Virus record (IMG/VR): IMGVR_UViG_3300046370_000237
Span: 1 to 25,165 of that record
DNA: 25,165 bases
Source of the DNA: a virus
Reading direction: 5' to 3' (one strand)
Shown: positions 16,038 to 21,740 of the stretch, piece after piece
How the letters are laid out: each line of letters starts with the position of its first letter
How positions within the stretch are numbered: the stretch's first letter is position 1
The notes under the pieces: generated by a model
The model's database searches: none
Seen by the model: only the letters and a program-made list of their open reading frames with translations
What the model was told of the DNA's origin: nothing
Position numbers and translations under genes: made by a program

Positions 16038-16342
16038 TGTGTGTCATGTGTGTCACCTTCCGAAATTACATGGCACACAATTTGGCACACACTTAACTCG
16101 TTGATTCCATTAACAAAAGCACCAAATGTGTGCCATGTGTGACATGTGTGTTTACATTTTTCAACTTCGTTTTTTTACAAGTGTGTTTTTTTGATTTTTT
16201 GTTTAGGTCTAATAGACCCCTAAAATCATGACACACATGGCACACATTTCACTTTCTCTAGGCTAATCAATAACTTAGCCCTAATTCTAGGTGGCACACA
16301 ATCTGGCACACACCCACCGCTAGCTGGCACACATGGCACACA
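16038..16342. repeat. array of twelve 9-bp units in six pairs: candidate replication origin or operator array
   Basis: Inside the gene-free stretch 15983-16406. The unit is TGGCACACA or a one-to-two-base variant (TGACACACA, TGTCACACA). Reverse-strand units: 16038-16046, 16047-16055, 16127-16135, 16136-16144. Forward units: 16071-16079, 16083-16091, 16229-16237, 16238-16246, 16292-16300, 16304-16312, 16325-16333, 16334-16342. Every pair has 9- or 12-base spacing. Between pairs three and four is a T-rich tract (about 16150-16205), with a dyad GGTCT-AAT-AGACC (16206-16218) next to it, and a second dyad GGCTAA/TTAGCC (16261-16280). Iterons plus AT-rich DNA is an origin-like layout. Two AACGACGTGC repeats lie just left (15998-16007, 16025-16034). 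Confidence 0.75.
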
Positions 16343-16406
16343 TCTATTCGCTTCGCTCATAGAAGTCGGTGGTATTTGTACATTCAATTACTTTTAGGAA
16401 TACGTT

Positions 16407-16562
16407 ATGACCTTTCGTTTGTTTCTTGGGCTGTTGATCGCAGCAGCCCTATTCCCCGTAGTAATGGCCCTGTATTCAGTGCTGTTCTACGTACTCATCG
16501 GCGTGGCTGTTGTCGGCCTCGCTTACTTCACCATTAGATCAAGGAGAAAAACCAATGACTGA
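16407..16562 (+). CDS. small membrane protein, 51 aa
   Basis: ATG 16407 is preceded by TTAGGAATACGT. The protein MTFRLFLGLLIAAALFPVVM continues with a second hydrophobic part (SVLFYVLIGVAVVGLAYF) and a basic tail (IRSRRKTND). Two membrane helices or one long hairpin are likely, with the Arg/Lys tail in the cytoplasm. The last bases overlap the start of the next gene (8 bases). No family recognised. First gene after the repeat array. Confidence 0.65.
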   Translation: MTFRLFLGLLIAAALFPVVMALYSVLFYVLIGVAVVGLAYFTIRSRRKTND

Positions 16563-16713
16563 CGAAGCCCCTGCACTTTATGGATTCTTCCATGCACAGG
16601 GTGCTGCGTTTTACCCATCACTTGTTCATGCCAAGTTTGCTGTAAAGAAAGCTGGCCTAACTGAACACGAACTAATAACCCTTAGACCAAGGAGATCCAA
16701 TGAAAAATCCTAA
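16555..16713 (+). CDS. hypothetical protein, 52 aa
   Basis: Start at ATG 16555 (MTDEAPALYGFFHAQGAAFY), with AAGGAGAAAAACCA upstream inside the gene before. The protein has a strand-helix look: ALYGFFHAQGAAFYPSLVHA then KFAVKKAGLTEHELITL, ending in a basic RPRRSNEKS. No family recognised. It overlaps both neighbours by 8-14 bases, which supports its being translated as part of a coupled series. Confidence 0.6.
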   Translation: MTDEAPALYGFFHAQGAAFYPSLVHAKFAVKKAGLTEHELITLRPRRSNEKS

Positions 16714-16828
16714 AGCTCGTACCCTGTTTGTTGAAGCGTTAGCTGATGCTTATGACCACGGCAAACAGAACGATCCCATCGTGCAGCTTGTTCAGTCTCG
16801 ACTGATTGCCGCACACAAACACTCGTAA
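16700..16828 (+). CDS. very small protein, 42 aa
   Basis: ATG 16700 preceded by AAGGAGATCCA, good spacing. The peptide MKNPKARTLFVEALADAYDH continues as one or two amphipathic helices (DPIVQLVQSRLIAAHKHS). Overlaps the previous gene by 14 bases and is followed by AGGAGACGCT of the next. No family recognised; the ribosome site and tight packing are the support. Confidence 0.6.
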   Translation: MKNPKARTLFVEALADAYDHGKQNDPIVQLVQSRLIAAHKHS

Positions 16829-16840
16829 CTAGGAGACGCT

Positions 16841-17005
16841 ATGACCAGTGACTACGAACCTTTGAATTTGCACCGACAGCCTTGGCTTGATGTCGTTGAC
16901 CACGACTATTCAGAGCCAGAGCTTCCCTTTGACTTTCGTTTGGGGCAATCTAGTACATTCTGTACCATTTTGTCAGAAGCTGATTATTATGAGTCCTCAT
17001 TCTGA
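16841..17005 (+). CDS. small acidic protein, 54 aa
   Basis: ATG 16841 is preceded by AGGAGACGCT. The product is acidic and aromatic (MTSDYEPLNLHRQPWLDVVD, later DHDYSEPELPFDFRLG). Its 3' part contains the palindrome 16953-16965 and its stop lies in the loop side of the hairpin 16991-17011, so this end of the gene has to serve both as code and as regulatory DNA. No family recognised. Confidence 0.6.
   Translation: MTSDYEPLNLHRQPWLDVVDHDYSEPELPFDFRLGQSSTFCTILSEADYYESSF
16953..16965. promoter_or_regulatory. GTACA-N3-TGTAC palindrome (copy 3)
   Basis: GTACATTCTGTAC, flanked by TA before and CAT after, as in copies 2 and 4. It lies within the 3' part of the 54-aa gene, about 104 bases before the start of the 195-aa gene, and may therefore control an internal promoter for that gene. 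Confidence 0.5.
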
Positions 17006-17011
17006 GGACTC
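16991..17011 (+). other. 9-bp perfect hairpin across a stop codon
   Basis: GAGTCCTCA, loop TTC, TGAGGACTC; the stop codon TGA of the 54-aa gene starts the 3' arm. No U-tract follows, so termination is unlikely; RNA processing or protection of the 3' end are alternatives. A smaller stem (TGAGC/GCTCA) follows at about 17026-17040. Confidence 0.55.
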
Positions 17012-17053
17012 AGTCGGTTTCAATTTTGAGCATGACGCTCATCACTCAACTTA

Positions 17054-17068
17054 GGTACAGGAGGTACC
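17054..17068 (+). promoter_or_regulatory. ribosome site held in a hairpin loop before the 195-aa gene
   Basis: GGTAC-AGGAG-GTACC directly before the ATG at 17069. The Shine-Dalgarno bases form the 5-base loop and start of the 3' arm of a 5-bp stem. Compare 19935-19951 before the Ubl gene, which has the same core TACAGGAGGTA with different but compensating outer bases. Confidence 0.6.
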
Positions 17069-17656
17069 ATGACCAATTTTGACGCATCACAATCATTCAT
17101 CCCCGCCGCTGCTGCTGCACTGTCTGGCCGTTCTGGCAAGAAAGCCAAGCTAGCCAAACACATCGACAACTTTGAAGGTGACTTCGAGGATCGAGTGTTT
17201 CAAGCATACGCGCTGTCATTCGACGAGGACGCTACTTACTACCCCATTCAGATTCTTGGCTACGTGCAGGATCTGATGGACAAGGTTTGCTGGAACGCAC
17301 GTCGCGTACTCAAAAGCTATCACCTACCCGAAGAGGTGTACGGCTGCGACCCCACGGAGAAAGCTCGCGAGGAGACTGGTGTCTCTGTCGATGTAGAGCA
17401 TATCCAAGACGTGGTCGATGCTGACTTCAATACCCTCTACGTGATGACAGCAAACATGTTGCAGTGCGAAGAGGGCCTTGACTTCGAGTTGCACTACTTC
17501 AACCCATCTGAAGTCGTCGATGACGAGTGGGTTGAGGAGCGTACTTGCGACAGTTTCAGCGATGCCCAGATCCAGATGGATGACATCGTTGACAAGCTCA
17601 ACACCGTGAACCCAGTCGACGCTCTCGCTGCCATGCGAAAGCGTGCAGCCGCGTAA
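17069..17656 (+). CDS. acidic hypothetical protein, 195 aa
   Basis: ORF starting MTNFDASQSFIPAAAAALSG. A short Lys-rich segment (GRSGKKAKLAKH, about 20-31) is followed by an acidic body rich in Asp, Glu, Val and Tyr (for example FNTLYVMTANMLQCEEGLDF), ending in a helix NPVDALAAMRKRAAA. It has its own strong terminator (17664-17695) and the best ribosome site of the neighbourhood, inside an inverted repeat, so it is probably a highly and separately expressed transcript. I recognise no family. An abundant early acidic protein such as a host-protein inhibitor or single-strand-binding-like protein are possibilities, but no OB-fold signature is clear. Confidence 0.8.
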   Translation: MTNFDASQSFIPAAAAALSGRSGKKAKLAKHIDNFEGDFEDRVFQAYALSFDEDATYYPIQILGYVQDLMDKVCWNARRVLKSYHLPEEVYGCDPTEKAREETGVSVDVEHIQDVVDADFNTLYVMTANMLQCEEGLDFELHYFNPSEVVDDEWVEERTCDSFSDAQIQMDDIVDKLNTVNPVDALAAMRKRAAA

Positions 17657-17663
17657 CCACCAC

Positions 17664-17695
17664 GGGGAGATAGCTTCGGCTATCTCCCCTTTTTT
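17664..17695 (+). terminator. strong rho-independent terminator after the 195-aa gene
   Basis: Perfect 11-bp stem GGGGAGATAGC / GCTATCTCCCC with a UUCG loop, followed by six Us. It starts 7 bases after the stop. The strength suggests that downstream genes are read from another promoter or by read-through. Confidence 0.95.
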
Positions 17696-17736
17696 ATCCC
17701 ACGCCGCGAGGACGGTGTGCCTAGGAGACCAACAAC

Positions 17737-18141
17737 ATGACCATTGAAAAACTTATCCCACCTGTCAGCAAACAGCTGACCAAGACCATGCTCAAGAAAG
17801 GTTGCCCTGATTGCTTCAAAGAACTTGCTGCGCTTGCGCGGTGCATGGGCGTCAACTTTGATGAGATGGAGCGCGGCGACAAGCACGAGCTACCCCTTGT
17901 GTTTCTTGACGGCACCCGCACCACCATCCGCTTCAACGTGGTAGCAGGCAAAGGTGGCCGCAAAGACAAGCGATACAACATCCCTGCCCCTGTACTCAGA
18001 GCACAAGCTGAAGAAGGCGACATCATTGCCTTCACCATCGATTGGGACAGCAACGGCGACTGCATCTTATGCGTCAACGTGTCCCGTCGACCTGACTTAC
18101 GTCACCTAACCACTAACCCAATAGCCATGAGAACAGCATGA
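17737..18141 (+). CDS. hypothetical protein, 134 aa
   Basis: ATG 17737 preceded by TAGGAGACCAACAAC. The N-terminus has MLKKGCPDCFKELAALARCM (a Cys-x2-Cys pair and another Cys), followed by strands with LPLVFLDGTRTTIRFNV, a basic loop GKGGRKDKRYNIP and FTIDWDSNGDCILCVNV with a second Cys-x2-Cys. Four or five well-placed Cys suggest a metal site, but spacing is long. The stop overlaps the next start (ATGA). No family recognised. Confidence 0.75.
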   Translation: MTIEKLIPPVSKQLTKTMLKKGCPDCFKELAALARCMGVNFDEMERGDKHELPLVFLDGTRTTIRFNVVAGKGGRKDKRYNIPAPVLRAQAEEGDIIAFTIDWDSNGDCILCVNVSRRPDLRHLTTNPIAMRTA

Positions 18142-18497
18142 TCGTACTAGACGAACCTATCTATGTGCCTGAACGAGGCTACGTAGTAACTGAAGTCATG
18201 ACCATTGACTATGACCCTAGCCGCTACACCACCGCTGAAGATGCAGCGCAGGCTTTTCATGCGGCGCTAGTAGCAGCGATGGCTGACAGCGAGGGGTACT
18301 ACAACTATGACCCTGACATAGAAACAAGTCTCTTCGCACCAGACCGCACCGTTGATTACTCCGGCTCCAGCCATTGGTGTGTGCTGTGGGAATCAGGCCC
18401 GTATGAATGGGCCATCGGTGCGTCATGGCAAGTCCGCGGGCCTTGGGGTCACACCGAGCCTTACTACTCCTTCGACCTGCATTTCTACGAAGGGTAG
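18138..18497 (+). CDS. hypothetical protein, 119 aa
   Basis: ORF starting MIVLDEPIYVPERGYVVTEV, coupled to the gene before by ATGA. It is rich in Tyr, Trp and acidic residues (EGYYNYDPDIETSLFAPDR, then SSHWCVLWESGPYEWAIGAS and WGHTEPYYSFDLHFYEG), so probably a small beta-rich globular protein. No family recognised and no catalytic motif seen. Confidence 0.75.
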   Translation: MIVLDEPIYVPERGYVVTEVMTIDYDPSRYTTAEDAAQAFHAALVAAMADSEGYYNYDPDIETSLFAPDRTVDYSGSSHWCVLWESGPYEWAIGASWQVRGPWGHTEPYYSFDLHFYEG

Positions 18498-18501
18498 CTG
18501 C

Positions 18502-18717
18502 ATGAAGATCCACCGCGACGTGCCTATGCCTCGACGAAGCGAATCTATGCAGCGCGAAGAGTATGCATCGGCTGCAAAAGAAATGGAGATAGGTGATTGC
18601 GTAAAAACCGAAGACAACAAGACAACTGTCGGTGTGTTGCGTGCCCTTGAGCGTCTGGATAGACGCGGTAGCCAGCGCGTCAAAGACGGCGTGCTTTGGG
18701 TATGGAGAGTCGAATGA
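18502..18717 (+). CDS. hypothetical basic protein, 71 aa
   Basis: Start at ATG 18502 (MKIHRDVPMPRRSESMQREE), with AAGGGTAGCTGC upstream, 4 bases after the gene before. The C-terminal part (EIGDCVKTEDNKTTVGVLRAL, then DGVLWVWRVE) resembles a small winged-helix layout, with ALERLDRRG as possible helix; I cannot be sure. It ends in an ATGA overlap with the next gene. Confidence 0.65.
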   Translation: MKIHRDVPMPRRSESMQREEYASAAKEMEIGDCVKTEDNKTTVGVLRALERLDRRGSQRVKDGVLWVWRVE

Positions 18718-18956
18718 GTGCGCAACGTGTAAAAGCTGTTAGCAGAATACTTGAGCGATCAAACATCAGTGACTGGTCGCGCAAGTACTGGACGAAAGTA
18801 TTGACCCAGCTACTCCTAGCCGACTTTGAGGGTGAGTTAGTTTCTCACTCTGCAGGTCTGCCCCACCTGTGGTCAGCAACGGGGCATCCCTTAAAAGAAA
18901 AGTTATCTGGAGGACAGATCTATGACCGTGACAGAACTCAGAACACCGGAACGTAA
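18714..18956 (+). CDS. hypothetical protein, 80 aa
   Basis: ATG 18714 overlaps the previous stop (ATGA). The product MSAQRVKAVSRILERSNISD has an N-terminal helical half with basic residues (DWSRKYWTKVLTQLLLADFE) and a less ordered C-terminal part. The last 35 bases overlap the next gene in another frame, a longer overlap than elsewhere, so the C-terminal end may be fortuitous. No family recognised. Confidence 0.55.
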   Translation: MSAQRVKAVSRILERSNISDWSRKYWTKVLTQLLLADFEGELVSHSAGLPHLWSATGHPLKEKLSGGQIYDRDRTQNTGT

Positions 18957-19536
18957 AGCACCTGTCCCGAAGGCTGGTAGCTATGTTCACAGTATTTACG
19001 AAACCATTGATGCGCTTGGTGGCTCTGCTACTTGTGCAGAAGTGCGAGAGCTATTACCTGCAGCAGGTGGCAAGCAGTTCAAGACCAACAAAGACACACA
19101 CCATCATGTGACTTCGATTGCTAAATCGCTTGGCTACATTGTTTGTAACGATAAGTTCAGCACAAAATCAAACGCAAACATTACTGATGAACAGTATGGA
19201 CGTGCTGTGTATCGCATTGCTTCTGCTGAGCATTACGAAGCCATGCGCAAAGCAGGGCTAGCCCGAGCCGCTCAAAATCGGATACGGCGTGAACGAAAAA
19301 AGCAGAGATTAGAAGCACGACAAGCTGCAGGAGCAGAGCAATCTCGCATGAGCAACGCACTGCAAAAGCTCAAGGCAAAGAAGCCTGAGGCTGATACGCC
19401 TGCACCGGTTACTCCAGCAGTAACGCCGCCAACGGTAGCTCCGCAGCCACTGACTCGTACTGAGGTTGCTCTGATCACAGGCGCAGCGTGCTTCCTCTCA
19501 GTGTCGGTCTATGCCCTGCTGGAACAGCTGCTGTGA
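18922..19536 (+). CDS. wHTH-like DNA-binding protein with C-terminal membrane anchor, 204 aa
   Basis: ORF starting MTVTELRTPERKAPVPKAGS, preceded by TGGAGGACAGATCT. Residues about 20-100 (YVHSIYETIDALGGSATCAE, then THHHVTSIAKSLGYIV) look like a winged helix-turn-helix. A Lys/Arg/Ala-rich coiled segment follows (about 110-155), a Pro/Thr/Ala linker (ADTPAPVTPAVTPPTVAPQP) and a hydrophobic C-terminal helix (ALITGAACFLSVSVYALLEQ), which makes it a probable tail-anchored membrane protein. Its last codons overlap the GTG of the next gene. Combination of DNA-binding fold and anchor suggests a role in tethering DNA to the membrane or in membrane-linked regulation; that is inference. Confidence 0.75.
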   Translation: MTVTELRTPERKAPVPKAGSYVHSIYETIDALGGSATCAEVRELLPAAGGKQFKTNKDTHHHVTSIAKSLGYIVCNDKFSTKSNANITDEQYGRAVYRIASAEHYEAMRKAGLARAAQNRIRRERKKQRLEARQAAGAEQSRMSNALQKLKAKKPEADTPAPVTPAVTPPTVAPQPLTRTEVALITGAACFLSVSVYALLEQLL

Positions 19537-19877
19537 GTACTTGTCGGGTTTCATTCATCCCTGGCAATACCACCTCTTGCTCTTTCACCGAAGGTGAGTC
19601 GGTACTAGATGTGTTGCTGCGGAATAACTTAATGCAGCACGTCAATACCAATATTGGCAAAAACGATTGGCCTTCTAATGCGTCGATACAAGATTGGCAA
19701 AAACGATGCGTGTATGGCCCAAGCGATTACTGCGGTGATCCAGCCAATAACTTTGGCTTTGACCTGACCGTACTAGATGGCGACCGCATATTTATTAACA
19801 ACGGAGTTAAAGGTTTCCCTCGATGTTTTCCCCCCGACAAGTGGGATTACAAAACCAAATCAATCGTTACTGAATAA
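19533..19877 (+). CDS. second beta-grasp (Ubl-like) protein with insertion and C-terminal tail, 114 aa
   Basis: Start taken at GTG 19533, overlapping the stop of the gene before (GTGA), with GGA about 10 bases upstream. The first part CRVSFIPGNTTSCSFTEGES plus VLDVLLRNN aligns by eye with the Ubl downstream (FVKVGKVPGATTEVVLEQGA, TVAEAL): the same PGxTT, G-x-x-V and leucine positions. The last strands align too: TVLDGDRIFINNGVKG against DVLGDNSRLIVSDGAKG. Between them lies an insertion of about 40 residues (33-73) with Cys and aromatics, and after the Gly at 94 a 20-residue tail. This looks like a Ubl paralogue that would need cleavage after VKG to expose a terminal Gly. A 15-base direct repeat sits in the insertion. 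Confidence 0.7.
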   Translation: MSTCRVSFIPGNTTSCSFTEGESVLDVLLRNNLMQHVNTNIGKNDWPSNASIQDWQKRCVYGPSDYCGDPANNFGFDLTVLDGDRIFINNGVKGFPRCFPPDKWDYKTKSIVTE

Positions 19878-19883
19878 CCCCGT

Positions 19884-19917
19884 GCCGGACTGCAGTTTGT
19901 GACACCTGTAGTTCGGC
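19884..19917 (+). other. 12-bp RNA hairpin between the two Ubl-like genes
   Basis: GCCGGACUGCAG pairs with CUGUAGUUCGGC over 12 positions, two of them G-U, with a 10-base loop. As RNA it is a continuous stem, but as DNA it is an imperfect repeat. No U-tract follows, so a terminator is unlikely. It may stabilise the downstream mRNA or separate the expression of the two genes. Confidence 0.6.
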
Positions 19918-19934
19918 CCCCTCAACCCGTCACA

Positions 19935-19951
19935 CGATACAGGAGGTATCG
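19935..19951 (+). promoter_or_regulatory. ribosome site held in a hairpin loop before the Ubl gene
   Basis: CGATAC-AGGAG-GTATCG, a perfect 6-bp stem with the Shine-Dalgarno in the loop, 2 bases before the ATG at 19954. It shares the core TACAGGAGGTA with 17054-17068; the outer base pair is changed on both sides so pairing is retained. Confidence 0.6.
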
Positions 19952-19953
19952 GT

Positions 19954-20172
19954 ATGTCAGAGATATTCGTCAAAGTCGGCAAAGTCCCTGGAGCCACAAC
20001 CGAGGTGGTTTTGGAACAGGGCGCTACTGTCGCTGAAGCGTTATCCGCTGCAGGCATTGAGATCGGCAGCACCACTGAGATTAAGCTCAACGGTGCAGCA
20101 GTTTCACAGAGCGATGTGCTCGGTGACAACTCACGTCTCATCGTCAGCGATGGCGCTAAAGGCAACGGCTAG
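19954..20172 (+). CDS. ubiquitin-like modifier (MoaD/ThiS-type beta-grasp), 72 aa
   Basis: A 72-aa ORF starting MSEIFVKVGKVPGATTEVVL. The pattern is the beta-grasp: two strands (FVKVGK, TTEVVL), a helix after GATVAEALSAAG, strand TEIKLNG, short turn AVSQSDVLGDNS, and last strand RLIVSDGAKGNG. It ends in Gly, as needed for adenylation by an E1; the ending is G-N-G rather than the usual G-G. MoaD or ThiS for cofactor synthesis would end in GG and be next to cofactor genes, which are missing here. Followed by an E1-like, a JAB and an E2-like gene, so it is probably the modifier of that pathway. Confidence 0.85.
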   Translation: MSEIFVKVGKVPGATTEVVLEQGATVAEALSAAGIEIGSTTEIKLNGAAVSQSDVLGDNSRLIVSDGAKGNG

Positions 20173-20181
20173 ACCCTACCC

Positions 20182-20232
20182 ATTCGGCCATATCCCGAAT
20201 CACGTTCCCCGTCCGTGAGGCCAACGACGGGG
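20182..20232 (+). other. two small hairpins between Ubl and E1 genes
   Basis: ATTCGG/CCGAAT (20182-20200, 7-base loop) and CCCCGTC/GACGGGG (20207-20232, 12-base loop). The second is G:C-rich but followed by GTTCCTTTC, not a proper U-tract. They could reduce E1 levels relative to the Ubl, which is normally needed in larger amounts. Confidence 0.5.
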
Positions 20233-20260
20233 GTTCCTTTCAACCTGACTTGGAGGTCGT

Positions 20261-20947
20261 ATGCTATCAACCATACGCCATGACTCTGTGTTCCGTGCAT
20301 ACGATTACAAGGATTATCCAATCCATGTTGTCGGTGCCGGTGCTACTGGCTCGCGTGTCTTCATGTCACTTGTGGAGTTGGGCCTGACCAACCTGCATGT
20401 GTATGACTTCGACATCGTGGAGCCACACAATCTCGCTAACCAAGCGTACCTGCACCACCACATTGGCTTGCCCAAAGTCAAAGCGCTGCAGAACCTAGTG
20501 TCTCTCAAGCTCGGCGTGCCTGAAGACCAGCTGCCAATGCGCTTCATCAATGAACGTATTGACCAGCGTCAATTCGATGGCTTCCTGTTCTTGTTGACAG
20601 ACACGATGGCGTCTCGTCGCAAGATCATGGAGTCGCAGAACACAGGTGCCGACAGCATGTTGCTGCATGTGTTCGAGACACGCATGGCTGCTGCTCACGG
20701 CAACATCTACCACTTCTCCCCCGTCAACAAATCACAGCGCGATGCTTGGTTTGGTTCGCTCATCAGCGATGACGAGGGCGAAGTTTCTCTATGTGGTACC
20801 AGCATCTCTGTCGGTGCCACTGCCTCACTCATCGCAAACCTTGCGGTGTGGGAATTCATCAACTTCTTACTGGATGACGGCTGCGCTACAGCGCAACTCG
20901 ACGTCTTCTTCAAACCCATGTTGCTTTGTGCCAAGGAGGCTATATGA
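20261..20947 (+). CDS. E1-like ubiquitin-activating enzyme (ThiF-fold adenylation domain), 228 aa
   Basis: ORF starting MLSTIRHDSVFRAYDYKDYP, with TGGAGG before the ATG. It carries the E1/ThiF signature in order: glycine-rich ATP loop VVGAGATG (about 23-30), D49 and D51 in YDFDIVEPHNLANQ, K72 in GLPKVKA, D114 in LLTDTMASRR, and a closing helix CGTSISVGATASLIANLAVW at about 178-197 corresponding to the G-x-x-G helix before the end of MoeB/ThiF. C178 is the best candidate for a thioester Cys. The usual zinc-binding Cys pairs of MoeB/ThiF are missing and there is no extra domain, so this is a minimal E1. It would activate the C-terminal Gly of the Ubl with ATP. Its stop overlaps the JAB start (ATGA). 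Confidence 0.93.
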   Translation: MLSTIRHDSVFRAYDYKDYPIHVVGAGATGSRVFMSLVELGLTNLHVYDFDIVEPHNLANQAYLHHHIGLPKVKALQNLVSLKLGVPEDQLPMRFINERIDQRQFDGFLFLLTDTMASRRKIMESQNTGADSMLLHVFETRMAAAHGNIYHFSPVNKSQRDAWFGSLISDDEGEVSLCGTSISVGATASLIANLAVWEFINFLLDDGCATAQLDVFFKPMLLCAKEAI

Positions 20948-21738
20948 GCAAAGTTACTTACTGGTCGCAAAAGTCAGCGAGTTTCGACAGTTCGTCGATG
21001 ACAGCTGAGACCACACAGTTATTTGACTACGACTACCCTGACCCACCGATTGTTTATTACACGCCCGAGGTGGCCGCATCCATCGACTATCTTGTGCAGC
21101 AAGTCGGCACAGAGATTGGCTGGCTTGGCACTGTCGATCAATGCGAAGAGACCGGTAACTTCGAGGTCACTCAAATCTTTGTGCCCAAACAAGAAGTACA
21201 TGGTGCCGAGACGGACATCGATGCCGAAGCCATCTGTGAACTAGCGGTTCAGCTGGAAGAGCAAGGCATTGAGTCTGACAAGCTCATCTACTGGGGCCAC
21301 TCTCACGTCACAATGGGCGTCACGCCATCAGGGCAAGACGAACAACAGATCGAAGAGTTCTTGGAGAACGGCTGCAAGCAGTTCATACGTGGCATCTACA
21401 ACAAACTCGGTGACAGCAAAGTCGATGTGTATGACGTCGATAGCAACTGCGTACACCAGTGTGTCAAGAACATGGTGCGTCCGCAGCCTATGGCTGATGC
21501 GACTAAAAAACATCTCGACTCGCTCATCAAGCAGAACGTCAAAACCAAAAAGTACAAGCCGGTGGTCAAGGCCGCAGCGGGGTCAACGCTGGGAAAGTAC
21601 CCAGCCCAGCAGTCAATGTTCAACAGTCAAAACTATCCCGTCTATGGTCATACATACCCAAGCTACATTGATTACTACGATGCTGAGCGCGATGAGTACA
21701 ACGACAACATCAACAACCCTTGGTATTTCGAGGAGTAA
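20944..21738 (+). CDS. JAB/JAMM isopeptidase (Ubl processing or deconjugation), 264 aa
   Basis: Start at ATG 20944 (MSKVTYWSQK) with AAGGAGG at 20933-20939; the frame is open 6 codons further. The MPN/JAMM motif is complete: E57 in GTEIGWLG, then H119-x-H121 in YWGHSHVTMG and, at the canonical seven-residue spacing, S129 and D132 in TPSGQD. So a zinc-dependent protease of the RPN11/AMSH/JAB1 type, presumably active. The first 40 residues are Ser/Tyr/Asp-rich; the C-terminal about 65 residues are Tyr/Asn/Pro-rich and may be disordered. Acting next to a Ubl and an E1, it should cleave Ubl from targets or trim a Ubl precursor such as that at 19533-19877. Confidence 0.95.
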   Translation: MSKVTYWSQKSASFDSSSMTAETTQLFDYDYPDPPIVYYTPEVAASIDYLVQQVGTEIGWLGTVDQCEETGNFEVTQIFVPKQEVHGAETDIDAEAICELAVQLEEQGIESDKLIYWGHSHVTMGVTPSGQDEQQIEEFLENGCKQFIRGIYNKLGDSKVDVYDVDSNCVHQCVKNMVRPQPMADATKKHLDSLIKQNVKTKKYKPVVKAAAGSTLGKYPAQQSMFNSQNYPVYGHTYPSYIDYYDAERDEYNDNINNPWYFEE

Positions 21739-21740
21739 CT

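Noticed and set aside
16206-16218. Dyad GGTCT-AAT-AGACC as a terminator
   Set aside because: The T-rich run lies before it on the plus strand, and neither strand has a U-tract directly after the stem; treated as part of the candidate origin.
16038-16342. Repeat array as a CRISPR
   Set aside because: Units are only 9 bases, occur in both orientations with 9- or 12-base steps and no unique spacers of 30-40 bases, and there is no cas gene.
15983-16406. tRNA or other RNA gene in the gene-free stretch
   Set aside because: I found no cloverleaf or T-loop pattern; the content is explained by the 9-base units, dyads and T-rich DNA.
19954-20947. MoaD/ThiS with MoeB/ThiF for molybdopterin or thiamine synthesis
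   Set aside because: No cofactor genes are nearby, the Ubl ends GNG instead of GG, the E1 lacks the zinc Cys pairs, and JAB plus E2-like genes follow directly, which fits conjugation better.
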